Below, piece after piece: positions 8,113-17,455 of a stretch of DNA of 64,000 nucleotides (position 1 is the stretch's first letter; each line of letters begins with the position of its first letter). Position numbers and translations under genes: made by a program. A model generated the notes under the pieces. The model made no database searches. It saw nothing but the letters and a program-made list of their open reading frames with translations, and was not told where the DNA came from. This DNA comes from Bacteroidales bacterium (GTDB lineage Bacteria > Bacteroidota > Bacteroidia > Bacteroidales > Lentimicrobiaceae): positions 62,001 through 126,000 of the forward strand of contig JADJEQ010000040.1 in the NCBI GenBank assembly GCA_016709025.1, read 5' to 3'.

Positions 8113-8646
8113 GTGCATATAAATAAGAACATACCCTATTATATCACTTCAGCAGGAATTTTTATTCTGCTGAAATCCGGTTTTACACATGCTGACAATG
8201 ACGATTTGTCTTTTCTACTCAAACCGACAGACAATCTTATTGGACTTTTAACGGGTTCTCAGTCAACTTACCTTTCTGAATATGGATTTTTTCATGAAAA
8301 ACTCAATATTCTCATCGAAAAATCCTGCTCCGGCTTTAACTTTTGGATTTTGGGTTTTCTGGTTTTCAGCTATTTGGGTCTTCGCTTTTTTGACAAAACT
8401 TCACATAAAATCCTGACCATCCCTATCTCCCTGCTTAGTGCTTACCTGCTGACCATTTTCGTAAACACATCACGGATTTTTGCTTCTATCGTTCTGCAAA
8501 GTCAAACAAGCAGCTTTATACCAGGGCATCAACACCTGGTACACGAAGCAATTGGGATCATTACCAATCTTTCATTCCTGATTCTGGCTTACTACCTGAT
8601 TGAAAAATTATTAATCCAGCTAAAACACCATGCGAAACCTGCTTAA
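8113..8646 (+). CDS. xrtK: Exosortase K (transpeptidase-like membrane protease)
   Basis: A 177-aa integral membrane protein with about five hydrophobic segments. It carries the exosortase catalytic triad in order: Cys72 in EKSCSGFNFW, Arg121 in VNTSRI, and His144 in HEAIG. The length and the partner identify it as the single-cargo exosortase K type, in which the protease is encoded next to one substrate. It should cut the sorting signal of the downstream MSEP-CTERM protein at the inner membrane. A GTG start at 8113 is used; no ATG precedes the first conserved segment. Its 3' end overlaps the substrate gene by 17 bp, so translation is probably coupled. Spacer repeat B lies immediately upstream. 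Confidence 0.88.
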   Translation: MHINKNIPYYITSAGIFILLKSGFTHADNDDLSFLLKPTDNLIGLLTGSQSTYLSEYGFFHEKLNILIEKSCSGFNFWILGFLVFSYLGLRFFDKTSHKILTIPISLLSAYLLTIFVNTSRIFASIVLQSQTSSFIPGHQHLVHEAIGIITNLSFLILAYYLIEKLLIQLKHHAKPA

Positions 8647-11464
8647 CCCGAAATGGCTTTTCTTAGTCAACACCCTGCCACTTATTGTGTTGTTTTCCCT
8701 TTTCTTTAGTCAGTTCAATATCATTAAAACCCTGTTGGAAGAGGACAATATCCGGCTATGGACATATTTTGGTTTAACCTTAGGGGTTCTGGGCATTCTG
8801 AATTTTGCCTACGCGTTATACCTTACTTTCAAAAAGCAAAGCTTGTCCATCTGGTATGGTGTCCTGGCATTGTTATGTTACATTCCGTTTATTTACCTGT
8901 ATGGCTATCACATAGATGACATCATTCCCTTTTCTGTTCCGCAATGGATGATTTCGGGTAATATATTTCTTTATGTTGGAACATTCTTAATGCCTACCCT
9001 CGCCTATTCATTATTAGTTCTGGTTTCTCATTTTACCCCTGATACCAGAGAGCACAAGGCCTGGGTAAACTTTTTAATTGCAATCGGCATTCCGGTTGCC
9101 GGTTATTTATTTTCACAAGTCATCCTTCCTTTATGGCGACATGTTGAAGGTGAATCTTTTATGCACGCAATGGTGATACTTGTGATTGCTGCCACCCTGG
9201 TTTTTCTGTTTTTCTTAGTCAGGGGCATTACGATTCTTGCTGCTAAAAAAGCAGTTGTATTGCAAAAATATCAACTGGCCTGGAAAATTCCTGTTGCGAT
9301 TGTGCTTCCGTTGTTGGGATTGGCAGTAAATAACGGGTATTTGTCCGATCTTATAAGTTCAAACGATGCCGGAGTCTTTGGCGATTTTAAAAACATATGG
9401 TTTTATATTCTCGCGGTTGTGAATGGTGTTCTGGTATGTTTACCCAACCTTGATCAAAAAATTTACCGGCTCTTGCTGTTCACCGGACGAAGCATCACTT
9501 TCGCCTATACATTTTATTTCTTCCTGGTATTTCTGCCTTTCCTGCCTCTATCGGTGATTGCCATCATTGCAGTTGGCACAGGCTTTTTAATGCTTACGCC
9601 TTTATTGCTTTTCATTATTCACACCAACGAACTTTCAAAGGATTTTGCTTACCTGAAAATTTTCTTTTCAAAAAAACTCATTGCAGGAATTGCATTGACA
9701 GGCTTTTTGTTTATTCCTTTGTTTATTACGGCAACTTACCTGAAAGACAAAAGCGTTTTAAACGAAACACTTGGCTATTTATACAGTCCTGATTATTCAA
9801 AGCAATATAATATTGATAAAACTTCGCTTTTCAAAACGCTCAATGTTATAAAAGGACATAAAGACCACCGTGACAGCAGGGGTGGAATATTCGGGAATGG
9901 TATCCCCTATTTATCTTCCTGGTTCAATTGGCTGGTGATGGACAACCTTACTTTGTCCGATGCAAAAATCAACACCATAGAACAAATATTTTTCGGGAAT
10001 CCTTCATTTGAATTACGATCCGGAGATATCCAAAACGACAATGTAAATGTTACCAATATTTCCACCAACAGTGTTTACGACAAAAATCAAAGAACCTGGA
10101 AAAGCCGGGTTGATCTGGAAATAACCAACCAAAACAGCAACAATTCGTTTGCAGAATTCGTCACCACTATTGAATTACCCGATGGTTGTTGGATCAGCGA
10201 TTACTATTTATATGTCGGTGACAAAAAAGAACCCGGCATACTGGCTGAGAAAAAATCGGCCATGTGGATATTCTCACAAATCCGGAATGAAAACCGGGAC
10301 CCAGGAATTTTGTATTATCTGACTGGAAACAAGGTAGCTTTCAGCGTGTTCCCCTTCTCAAATGATGAAGTACGTAAAACAGGTATAGAATTTTTGCATA
10401 AAGAGCCGATAAAACTAACCATCGACAAGCACATCGTTGAATTGGGAAACAATGAAGAAACCATTCATGAAAACTATGAAACCGAAAACATCGTTTACGT
10501 TTCAGCCCAAGGGAAACAAAAGTTAAAAACTGTTCAGCGGAAGCCGTATTTTCATTTTCTGGTTGATGTTTCAAAAGATAAAAAGAGCCATTCAGCCGAT
10601 TTCATTCATCGCATCGAACAGGTTTCAAAAATCAACAAGCCACTTGCTGAAAATGCACAAATCAGCTTTGTAAACAGCTATGTGAATACGATTCCGCTGA
10701 ACAATCAATGGAAACAAAATTATGAATCGCAGGAATCTGAAGGCGGTTTCTATCTCGACAGAGCAATAAAAACGGTATTATTTAATGCCTGTAAGAGCAA
10801 GACCCGTCCTGTGATTGTAGTTGTAACTGACAGTATTCAAAATGCCGTTTTGGATAAAGATTTTTCCGACTTCAGATTTGCATTTCCTGAAAGCGATCTT
10901 TTTTACAATCTTGATCACAATGGAGAGTTACAGGCACATTCCTTAGTTGAAAAACCCTCCCGGCAACTGCCGGAGATCATGCAAGAATGTATGTTCTGTG
11001 AAACCGTTCTGGAATACAAACTACCGGACAGTTCTGTGGCCTATTTATCCAACAACAATGAACCTGGGATCATCCTAAAGAAAGATGTATTCGATGTTTC
11101 CGAAGCGGAATTCAAAGAAAAGGACTGGCAATCTGCTTTGACAATGCAGGGAAAATGGAGATCTCAAATCCTGCACCCTGAAACTTCGGACAAAGAGTGG
11201 CTGAAATTGGTCAGGTACAGTTTCCTTACTAAAGTTATGACACCTGTAACATCTTATCTGGTAGTAGAGAACGAAGCGCAAAAAGCAATGTTGAAGAAGA
11301 AACAGGAGCAGGCTCTATCGGGAAACAAATCATTTGATCTCGGTGAAGACACGCAAAGAATGAGTGAGCCTGGTTTGATGCTTTTGGCCATTCTGTTTGG
11401 TCTTTTAATCTGGTATAGAGAAAAACGGAAACGACCTGGCCGCCCCGCTCCCGGAGTTGAATAA
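8630..11464 (+). CDS. MSEP-CTERM sorting domain protein, substrate of XrtK
   Basis: A 944-aa protein. Residues 1 to ~370 contain about ten membrane segments. Residues ~440-580 look like a VIT domain (TIELPDGCWISDYYLYVGDK, then EKKSAMWIFSQIR and NKVAFSVFPF). Residues ~610-740 look like a degenerate von Willebrand A domain (YFHFLVDVSKDKK, then VIVVVTDS). The C terminus is a textbook exosortase sorting signal: MSEP, a hydrophobic helix (GLMLLAILFGLLIW), then a basic cluster (REKRKR). The MSEP motif and the adjacent exosortase define the dedicated XrtK/MSEP-CTERM pair of Bacteroidetes. The physiological role of the processed protein is unknown. It overlaps xrtK by 17 bp. Confidence 0.88.
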   Translation: MRNLLNPKWLFLVNTLPLIVLFSLFFSQFNIIKTLLEEDNIRLWTYFGLTLGVLGILNFAYALYLTFKKQSLSIWYGVLALLCYIPFIYLYGYHIDDIIPFSVPQWMISGNIFLYVGTFLMPTLAYSLLVLVSHFTPDTREHKAWVNFLIAIGIPVAGYLFSQVILPLWRHVEGESFMHAMVILVIAATLVFLFFLVRGITILAAKKAVVLQKYQLAWKIPVAIVLPLLGLAVNNGYLSDLISSNDAGVFGDFKNIWFYILAVVNGVLVCLPNLDQKIYRLLLFTGRSITFAYTFYFFLVFLPFLPLSVIAIIAVGTGFLMLTPLLLFIIHTNELSKDFAYLKIFFSKKLIAGIALTGFLFIPLFITATYLKDKSVLNETLGYLYSPDYSKQYNIDKTSLFKTLNVIKGHKDHRDSRGGIFGNGIPYLSSWFNWLVMDNLTLSDAKINTIEQIFFGNPSFELRSGDIQNDNVNVTNISTNSVYDKNQRTWKSRVDLEITNQNSNNSFAEFVTTIELPDGCWISDYYLYVGDKKEPGILAEKKSAMWIFSQIRNENRDPGILYYLTGNKVAFSVFPFSNDEVRKTGIEFLHKEPIKLTIDKHIVELGNNEETIHENYETENIVYVSAQGKQKLKTVQRKPYFHFLVDVSKDKKSHSADFIHRIEQVSKINKPLAENAQISFVNSYVNTIPLNNQWKQNYESQESEGGFYLDRAIKTVLFNACKSKTRPVIVVVTDSIQNAVLDKDFSDFRFAFPESDLFYNLDHNGELQAHSLVEKPSRQLPEIMQECMFCETVLEYKLPDSSVAYLSNNNEPGIILKKDVFDVSEAEFKEKDWQSALTMQGKWRSQILHPETSDKEWLKLVRYSFLTKVMTPVTSYLVVENEAQKAMLKKKQEQALSGNKSFDLGEDTQRMSEPGLMLLAILFGLLIWYREKRKRPGRPAPGVE

Positions 11465-11557
11465 AAAGCAAACTTACTGAATGAAGTATAAGAATAACTT
11501 TCCAATATTTCTAAAAAGTAACCTCGTTTGTTAGTCTCAATTATAAAACAAATATCT

Positions 11558-12127
11558 ATGCGTAGTTTTATAATAGCAATTTTCCTTCTATTGCTGACAC
11601 CTGCGCAATCCGGAGTCCTGGCAAACCGGGTCTGTAAACAGGAATTACCAAAGGACTCATTAATTAATGAAGTTATTTCTGCAGTAATATTATTCGATTC
11701 ATTAAACGGATCAAACCTTGGAACACAACGTTTAATTATTCCGGATATTTACTTTTTACCAAAATGGGATAAAAATACACCAACCCTGCACCCCCCTCCA
11801 CCACCATCTTATTTTGGCTATACCTTTGAGGATATCCTGGTATATTTCAACTCTTTAAATGACCCGGAACAAAGAGAATCAGATTCAATTTTTATTGTCA
11901 GTCAAATTGACACTACCATAAACCACATTATTTTCGATGGTGTATCTTTATTATTCAAGAAAGAGAATGATGATATTTACTACTTTTCACTACCAATCTT
12001 TTCTTCAGATATGAGAACCGTTATAATAGCATATAGTCAGGAGTTTTACTTCGGTTTCATTACAGTTCTAAGAAAAGTCGATGATCATTGGATAAGAATT
12101 GATCATGAGTTAACATGGATGCAATAG
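11558..12127 (+). CDS. Exported hypothetical protein
   Basis: A 189-aa protein from the ATG at 11558; a TTG ten codons upstream gives a poorer signal peptide. The N terminus MRSFIIAIFLLLLTPAQSG is a signal peptide. The remainder is a small beta-rich domain with a Pro run (HPPPPPSYFGY) and no recognised family. It lies 93 bp after the MSEP-CTERM gene in the same direction, so it could be part of that transcript. It is the kind of small, AT-rich, single-copy secreted protein that fills this accessory block. Confidence 0.6.
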   Translation: MRSFIIAIFLLLLTPAQSGVLANRVCKQELPKDSLINEVISAVILFDSLNGSNLGTQRLIIPDIYFLPKWDKNTPTLHPPPPPSYFGYTFEDILVYFNSLNDPEQRESDSIFIVSQIDTTINHIIFDGVSLLFKKENDDIYYFSLPIFSSDMRTVIIAYSQEFYFGFITVLRKVDDHWIRIDHELTWMQ

Positions 12128-12171
12128 ATAAATAAAAATAATAACAAAGCTTCATAAAGTTAAAATGCCCC

Positions 12172-12275
12172 GGTCGCATGGTTGTTCAAGAAAAATTGTA
12201 CATTTATTGACAATTAATCCGGTTGGAATAAAACACTTCACACCGCCCGCCAGTACATCGTCTCATCCGTTAGTA
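12172..12275 (+). repeat. Spacer repeat C (cassette-like family)
   Basis: Left part: GTCGCATGGTTGTT, then GAAAAATTGTACATTTATTGA. Right part: GCCCGCCAGTACATCGTCTC, then CCGTTAG. The box TACATTTA with TTG about 17 bp upstream resembles a promoter. It ends just before the ATG of the next gene. Confidence 0.6.
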
Positions 12276-12282
12276 TATTTTA

Positions 12283-12933
12283 ATGATCAGAGTAATTGTT
12301 GTTATCTTAATATTTCTAATCCATGGCTTTGCCAATGGACAACCTAAAGAATTTATCGACTCTCTCAGAACAAACCATGAAAATCAAATAATTGAATTTA
12401 AAACAAATTGCACAGGATGCATCGTTTTAAACCAGCCTTGCAGAGAATATGTCCAAAACGGAAATCCCTGGAATTTATACATCATCTGGAAAAATTCAGC
12501 TGGCTATCACATAAAAAAGGTTAACAATTGCGGTAGTTCTGAAATTCTAACCTTAAAGAAGTGGAGGAACAATCCTTTCGAAATCATTGATGAAAAGTCA
12601 TCGGAGATAGACACAACAAAATTGAGGTACCCTTTATCCAGCAATTCAAAGGACGCTTTATGGTCTGCTGCGGAAATCAATCATTATGAATACTATGAAT
12701 TCGCGTTTCCAACATATTCAATAAGAGATTTGGTTATAAAGGATTACGCTTTTCGCGAACCAACCCCTTATGATGAAGTCCTTGCAGGCAATAACCCGGA
12801 TTTTAAAATGAATCAACACAGGTATGAATACAATAATTCGACAGCTATTAAGGAATTAATAGATTGCATTATGCTTACTTTGAACAGGAAATCCAAAAAA
12901 TTATCAATAATTAGTGTCAATAAACAGGATTAA
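12283..12933 (+). CDS. Exported hypothetical protein
   Basis: A 216-aa protein with a signal peptide (MIRVIVVILIFLIHGFANGQ). Cysteines fall in pairs (NCTGCIV, QPC, NNCG), suggesting disulfides in the periplasm or outside the cell. No family is recognised. It stands directly after spacer repeat C, whose promoter-like box is about 90 bp upstream. The AT-rich composition fits the accessory block. Confidence 0.6.
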   Translation: MIRVIVVILIFLIHGFANGQPKEFIDSLRTNHENQIIEFKTNCTGCIVLNQPCREYVQNGNPWNLYIIWKNSAGYHIKKVNNCGSSEILTLKKWRNNPFEIIDEKSSEIDTTKLRYPLSSNSKDALWSAAEINHYEYYEFAFPTYSIRDLVIKDYAFREPTPYDEVLAGNNPDFKMNQHRYEYNNSTAIKELIDCIMLTLNRKSKKLSIISVNKQD

Positions 12934-13075
12934 TATGTTCGGACCTGATAGCCCGGCTTTCAGGCAACTACGTCCTTCGAAAATAAGGGGAAATTCCGAT
13001 TACTTCCGGAGCTGGTCAAACCATTCAGACAAGCAGGTAAATAGCCCATTTTAAATCAATAACATGCATACAACA

Positions 13076-13747
13076 ATGAAATCACTTTTACTCTCAGCTT
13101 TGCTCCTGTTGACAATTACCGTCAGTGGACAAGGAAACAAACTATCCATTGGAATTACGGGTTCGCCTGACTTCTACAAATATCAATTCAAAAGCATTCC
13201 GGGATTTGCCCATGAGTATAAAACAAAGACCGGCTATTCGTTTGGCCTTTCAATGAATTACAATTTTGTTGAAAAATTTTCAGTCAAAACCGGATTGCTT
13301 TTTTCAACCAAAGGTTATATCCTTGACTATTCATGGGTTCCTGCTGAACCCAACGACCCGCTTATTCCGCGCGAATCCGATATTACCCTGAGTTTTCTGG
13401 ACATTCCGGTTTTGGCTGCATATGACTTCGTGTATTCTGACAAATTATCAATCTACGCTTCGGCAGGAATTGTGGCGGGTATCCTGATAAATGAAAAAGA
13501 AATTTCGACGATGGGTGACGGCACAGAAAAGGAAACTGATTTTTCGGGAACACTTTACAATCAGGATTTTAATAAGGTTTTAGTTGCAATTAACATTGAA
13601 CCCGGATTAAAATACAATTTAAGCGAAAAATTCTTCGTTTCAGTTGCACCATATCTGAGGTATGGATTGAATAAGATAAGTGATCAGGTTTTAGAATCCA
13701 ATCCCTGGTCGTATGGAGCTAGTGTGGGCTTTTACGTCAATTTCTAG
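13076..13747 (+). CDS. Outer-membrane beta-barrel protein (PorT/porin-like family)
   Basis: A 223-aa protein from the ATG at 13076; another ATG four codons upstream is equally open. It has a signal peptide (MKSLLLSALLLLTITVSGQ). Alternating beta strands end in turns typical of small Bacteroidetes outer-membrane barrels: LSIGITGSPDFYKYQF, FGLSMNYNFVEKFSVKTGLL, DIPVLAAYDFV, and a final strand ending in Phe (SYGASVGFYVNF). The terminal aromatic residue suits BAM-dependent insertion. No transport substrate can be inferred. It is a single gene with a 130-bp gap upstream. Confidence 0.8.
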   Translation: MKSLLLSALLLLTITVSGQGNKLSIGITGSPDFYKYQFKSIPGFAHEYKTKTGYSFGLSMNYNFVEKFSVKTGLLFSTKGYILDYSWVPAEPNDPLIPRESDITLSFLDIPVLAAYDFVYSDKLSIYASAGIVAGILINEKEISTMGDGTEKETDFSGTLYNQDFNKVLVAINIEPGLKYNLSEKFFVSVAPYLRYGLNKISDQVLESNPWSYGASVGFYVNF

Positions 13748-13784
13748 AAAATCGTGCTCTGATAAAAGTATTGGGCTATAAGGA

Positions 13785-13905
13785 ACATCGCTTCAAGAAG
13801 AAAGATTGTACCTTTATTGATATTTATATGGCCGGAGTAATTCAAAAACCAAAATGCCTGCCAGCATTTAGCCATGGCCGTAAGCGGCATCTCGTACAGA
13901 CCGGG
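13785..13905 (+). repeat. Spacer repeat D (cassette-like family)
   Basis: Left part: CGCTTCAAGAAGAAAGATTG, then TACCTTTATTGATA. Right part: TGCCTGCCAGCATTTAGCC, then CCGTAAGCGG (13878-13887). The latter is complementary (9 of 10) to CCGCTAACGG at 15066-15075 on the far side of the next gene. The box TACCTTTA resembles the TAnnTTTG -7 element. Confidence 0.65.
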
Positions 13906-13931
13906 TCTCAACAATTAACAAAATGACATAA

Positions 13932-15038
13932 ATGAAAAATTTAAAAATAATTCCAACACAGTTGACAGTAATCACTTTTATGCTCATTTACCTGAATTCC
14001 TGCAACGGACAAATTCAAAATAGAAACTCAACCAACGAAGAAGGCAAAACATATTTAACTCATCAGCCCAATAACTTTAATGCAATTTCCAATAGATTAG
14101 ACAAAAATATAAGAAGTATTTTTCATGACAGAAATGGCAATTATTGGTTTGGAACAAACGGAGCAGGCGTATATCGTTATGACAAAAAAACATTGACACA
14201 ATTTACTGTGAAAGACGGACTTTCAGACAATCAAGTAATAAACATTCAAGAAGATAATTTGGGAAATATCTGGTTCGGAACAGGAATATTCGGCATTAGT
14301 AAATTTGACGGCATAAAGTTCACAACTCATACCAATAATGTCAAAATAACTTACGGAACAGAAAAAGACTGGAAATCAACAAACAACGATTTATGGTTTT
14401 ACGCTGGTGGTGGCGTGTTGAGGTATAGCAATTCTTCACTTACCTATTTACCATTTGACCAATCAAGTTCAAACACACAATCCAGCGCCCCTTTTTCACT
14501 TAGTCGTTATGGCGTTTACTGTATTCTCAAAGACACAAAAGGAAATGTTTGGTTCGGAACACAGGCAGAAGGAGTATGCAGATTTGATGGGAAAACACTA
14601 ACCTGGTTCAAAGAAAAAGGACTGGCAGGTCCTGCCGTTCTTGGTTTATTTGAAGACAGTAAAGGCAATCTTTGGTTTGGCAATAATGGTGCTGGGTTAT
14701 TTCTATTTGACGGAAAGACTTTGACAAATTTCACCGAAGAAAAAGGACTTAATAATGCTGACTTTAAAGCCTCTGGAAAACCTGGCTTAGGCACTTTGGC
14801 TCGTGTATATTCAATCAACGAAGACAACAATGGGAACATCTGGGTTGGAACAGTTGATGCAGGAGTTTGGAAATTTGACGGAAAAAACTTAACAAATTAC
14901 ACAACCAAAAACGGACTTACAAGCAATGCAGTAAACACAATTTATAAGGATAAAAACGGAGAACTATGGTTTGGGACAGACGGCAATGGTATATGTAAAT
15001 TCAACGGAACGGCATTCACGGAGTTTATCATCAAATAA
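13932..15038 (+). CDS. Two-component-regulator propeller (Reg_prop) lipoprotein
   Basis: A 368-aa protein with a signal peptide and lipobox (YLNSC, lipidated Cys about residue 25). Six or seven repeats follow the Reg_prop pattern: G-N-x-W-F-G-T, then G-V/I-x-x-F/Y-D-G-K, then T-x-K-D/N-G-L (for example GNIWFGT, GELWFGT, TTKNGLTSNAVN). They form a seven-bladed propeller like the periplasmic sensor of hybrid two-component systems. The kinase and regulator parts are absent, so this is a stand-alone propeller lipoprotein. It may bind a ligand, glycan or partner at the membrane. The gene lies in a unit bounded by complementary 10-bp ends. Confidence 0.85.
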   Translation: MKNLKIIPTQLTVITFMLIYLNSCNGQIQNRNSTNEEGKTYLTHQPNNFNAISNRLDKNIRSIFHDRNGNYWFGTNGAGVYRYDKKTLTQFTVKDGLSDNQVINIQEDNLGNIWFGTGIFGISKFDGIKFTTHTNNVKITYGTEKDWKSTNNDLWFYAGGGVLRYSNSSLTYLPFDQSSSNTQSSAPFSLSRYGVYCILKDTKGNVWFGTQAEGVCRFDGKTLTWFKEKGLAGPAVLGLFEDSKGNLWFGNNGAGLFLFDGKTLTNFTEEKGLNNADFKASGKPGLGTLARVYSINEDNNGNIWVGTVDAGVWKFDGKNLTNYTTKNGLTSNAVNTIYKDKNGELWFGTDGNGICKFNGTAFTEFIIK

Positions 15039-15464
15039 ATTAACAGTACGATAGAAAATGAGCAACCGCTAACGGGGTAGACAGCCGTGCCGGAAGTTAA
15101 CCGGCGGGGTGAGCCCCAGCAGGTTTCAGACCACTGTGGCAGGCCCTGCCTTCATCGAATTTCGGAAAATACCGCTTATATGACTCTTCCCGGCATCTTC
15201 CCGGCAGCAGTAATGCAAACACATACCCACCAAATACTGCTCACGGCCTGTAAAGAGACTTAATGTTTGGTTAAGGTTCAACATTAGCTGATCATCAGGG
15301 TAAACCGTCCTATGCATTAACACTATATTAACACGTACTTTCCCTTGATTTATTTGACATTCCATAGATCAATGTTGTAATTTTATTCTTCGTGTATCAG
15401 ATTTTTACATTTTCTCATTTTATACAATTATTAAATAGTGGTTTTAAATTAATCCATATATCGA
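15039..15464. other. Intergenic gap with the right boundary of unit D
   Basis: A 426-bp gap. At 15059-15125 it carries GC-rich palindromic sequence starting GAGCAACCGCTAACGGGG, with CCGTGCCGG and CCGGCGGGG stems. CCGCTAACGG (15066-15075) mirrors the left end of unit D. The final ~100 bp are AT-rich and contain TTGTAATTTTA and TTTTTACATTTT words like those before the gene at 17928. No gene is supported. Confidence 0.5.
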
Positions 15465-16505
15465 ATGAAAAGAATAGCCGTTTTCTGCGATGGAACCTGG
15501 AACACCCCTGATAAACTGAAAGATGGCAAGCGTTGTCAAACGAATGTTGTTAAAATGGCAAATGCCCTGAAACCAGCTTCTACCGACGGCATTACACAGT
15601 TATTATATTATGACGCCGGAATTGGCAGTGAAGGAAGTGTTATCAGACGGGTATACGACGGCGCAACAGGGACCGGAATTTCAAAAAATATTCTGAAGGC
15701 CTACCAGTTTCTGATCCGGAATTATGAACCGGGAGATGAACTGTTTCTTTTCGGATTCAGTCGCGGTGCATTTACGGTGCGCAGTTTAGCCGGATTAATC
15801 CGGAATTCCGGCATCCTGAAAATTGCCGATACCGATCAGATGAACAGGGCTTATGAGATATACCGGTCAAGAAAGCCAGAATATCAGCCACGCGAAGTTG
15901 AAGCCACCCTCTTCAGAAGAACATTTGCTGTTGAAGAAACTACCCGAATCAAATTTATCGGCGTTTGGGATACTGTTGGAGCACTTGGCAACCCGCTGCT
16001 CCTGAATGGAATACTGAGCCGGAGAAACCGGTTTCATGATACGGACCTCTCTTCAAAAATCAGCAACGCTTTTCATGCACTTGCTGTTGATGAGAAAAGA
16101 AGGAATTTCAAGGCTGCGCTATGGAATCAACAAGCCGGTGTAACAGGTCAGACATTGGAACAGGTATGGTTTCCGGGGGTTCATTCCGATGTGGGTGGCG
16201 GTTATCCCGATAAGGAATCGGGTTTATCAGATATTCCACTGCGTTGGATGCTTGAGAAAGCAGAAAATTGCAATTTGAATTTTGAAAGTATTGCAATATA
16301 TCCGGATCCGATGGCACCTTCGCATGAGTCATACCGGGGATTTTACATACTTTTACCCCGGCTATTCCGTCAAATAGCCATGGTCGACAGGAAGAAAGGA
16401 AATTCCTTTGAGTCGGTTGATCACACCACAGAAGAAAGATACAAAAAGAACATAAAATACCGGCCGGAAAACCTGGTTGATTATTTCAGGAAGCACCCAT
16501 TTTAA
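15465..16505 (+). CDS. DUF2235 alpha/beta hydrolase (Tle1-like phospholipase family)
   Basis: A 346-aa protein. It starts with the hallmark KRIAVFCDGTWNTP and has the nucleophile elbow GFSRGA (Ser99). A catalytic Asp is expected in VWDTVGALG and a His in GVHSDVGGGY, so the triad looks complete. The family includes type VI secretion phospholipase effectors (Tle1) as well as many uncharacterised cytoplasmic hydrolases. There is no signal peptide and none of the extra membrane domain of classic Tle1. No type VI structural gene, VgrG or PAAR is in the window, so an effector role is not supported. It heads a loose three-gene group in the same orientation with the next two genes. Confidence 0.88.
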   Translation: MKRIAVFCDGTWNTPDKLKDGKRCQTNVVKMANALKPASTDGITQLLYYDAGIGSEGSVIRRVYDGATGTGISKNILKAYQFLIRNYEPGDELFLFGFSRGAFTVRSLAGLIRNSGILKIADTDQMNRAYEIYRSRKPEYQPREVEATLFRRTFAVEETTRIKFIGVWDTVGALGNPLLLNGILSRRNRFHDTDLSSKISNAFHALAVDEKRRNFKAALWNQQAGVTGQTLEQVWFPGVHSDVGGGYPDKESGLSDIPLRWMLEKAENCNLNFESIAIYPDPMAPSHESYRGFYILLPRLFRQIAMVDRKKGNSFESVDHTTEERYKKNIKYRPENLVDYFRKHPF

Positions 16506-16684
16506 CATTAGTCCGGCACTTTTAAGACTCACGCAATGACGCAATGACGCAAAGATCCGGTAATCATTGTTTTAATAAGTTTACTTGTGCTTCCGCAATA
16601 GACTGAAAATCTAATGCAAATAAAATAATTTACGAAATATTGATTTAAAATAAATCAAGAGCAAACGTTTTAAAAATTCCGGCT

Positions 16685-17455
16685 ATGACTGAAGATCCAT
16701 CAAAACCTGATTTTTCGTTCGAAAAATACAAATACAAGGTTGAACTCATTAAATGGCTGATCGGCAGTGTTGTGCTGGTTGTAATGACCACCATCATCGA
16801 TTGGGGATTTAAAGACCGGGCAGCAGGCCTTCAGGAAATACAGCAATACGATAAATACGCCACGGAATTGATTGTTATGAACAACGATCCGGTTAAAAAA
16901 CGCATGCTGGCGCAGTTCTTTTCCAAAGTAACACCTTCAGAAAAACTCAGGGAGGGGTGGGAAAAGTATTATGAAGAAGTGAATGCGGAGTATAAAATAT
17001 TTCTGTACAAAGACTCCCTGGCACAAGTCAGGTTAAAGGAATTGATGGATAAGGACTCTGCATTGCTGAGTATTTCACAGAAGAAGGAAAAAGAAGAACT
17101 TGAAAATAAAGTATCTGAAAACCAAAGAATTATAAACCAGCCGATTATCCTGCCCAACAGCACAGTTATTCCTGTTGTTTACATTCAGATCGGGAGCGAA
17201 GAACGAAGAAGCATTGCAATGCAACTGACAGGGAAAATCATAGAAGCCGGATACAAGGCTCCTGGAATAGAATTGGTTGCAAGCGCCGGAAAATTAGGAT
17301 CAAACGAAATCAGGTATTTCAGGGAGTCCGATGAAAATTATGCCAGGGTGCTGCAGGGCATTCTGAAAAATCAGAATATAGAAGCCGTCATCAGGCCTGC
17401 TTTCAGATTCAGCAGCAGCACACGAGAGGGTACCATTGAATTGTGGCTGAAATAG
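16685..17455 (+). CDS. Membrane-anchored hypothetical protein
   Basis: A 256-aa protein with one N-terminal transmembrane helix (LIKWLIGSVVLVVMTTIIDW, residues ~22-41) after a short cytoplasmic tail. A long charged helical region follows (~70-165, coiled-coil-like near KEKEELENKVSENQRI). The C-terminal ~85 residues are alpha/beta (VVYIQIGSEERRSIAMQLTG, then GSNEIRYFRESDENYARVL) and recall LytR-C or SPOR-like folds in strand-helix order, an unproven resemblance. It could anchor or modulate the DUF2235 enzyme, an idea that rests on neighbourhood only. The 179-bp gap before it contains a small CGCAATGA repeat at 16531-16554. Confidence 0.6.
   Translation: MTEDPSKPDFSFEKYKYKVELIKWLIGSVVLVVMTTIIDWGFKDRAAGLQEIQQYDKYATELIVMNNDPVKKRMLAQFFSKVTPSEKLREGWEKYYEEVNAEYKIFLYKDSLAQVRLKELMDKDSALLSISQKKEKEELENKVSENQRIINQPIILPNSTVIPVVYIQIGSEERRSIAMQLTGKIIEAGYKAPGIELVASAGKLGSNEIRYFRESDENYARVLQGILKNQNIEAVIRPAFRFSSSTREGTIELWLK

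Noticed and set aside
15465..16505. Type VI secretion effector locus
   Set aside because: DUF2235 is shared with Tle1 effectors, but no VgrG, PAAR, immunity gene or secretion structural gene is visible.
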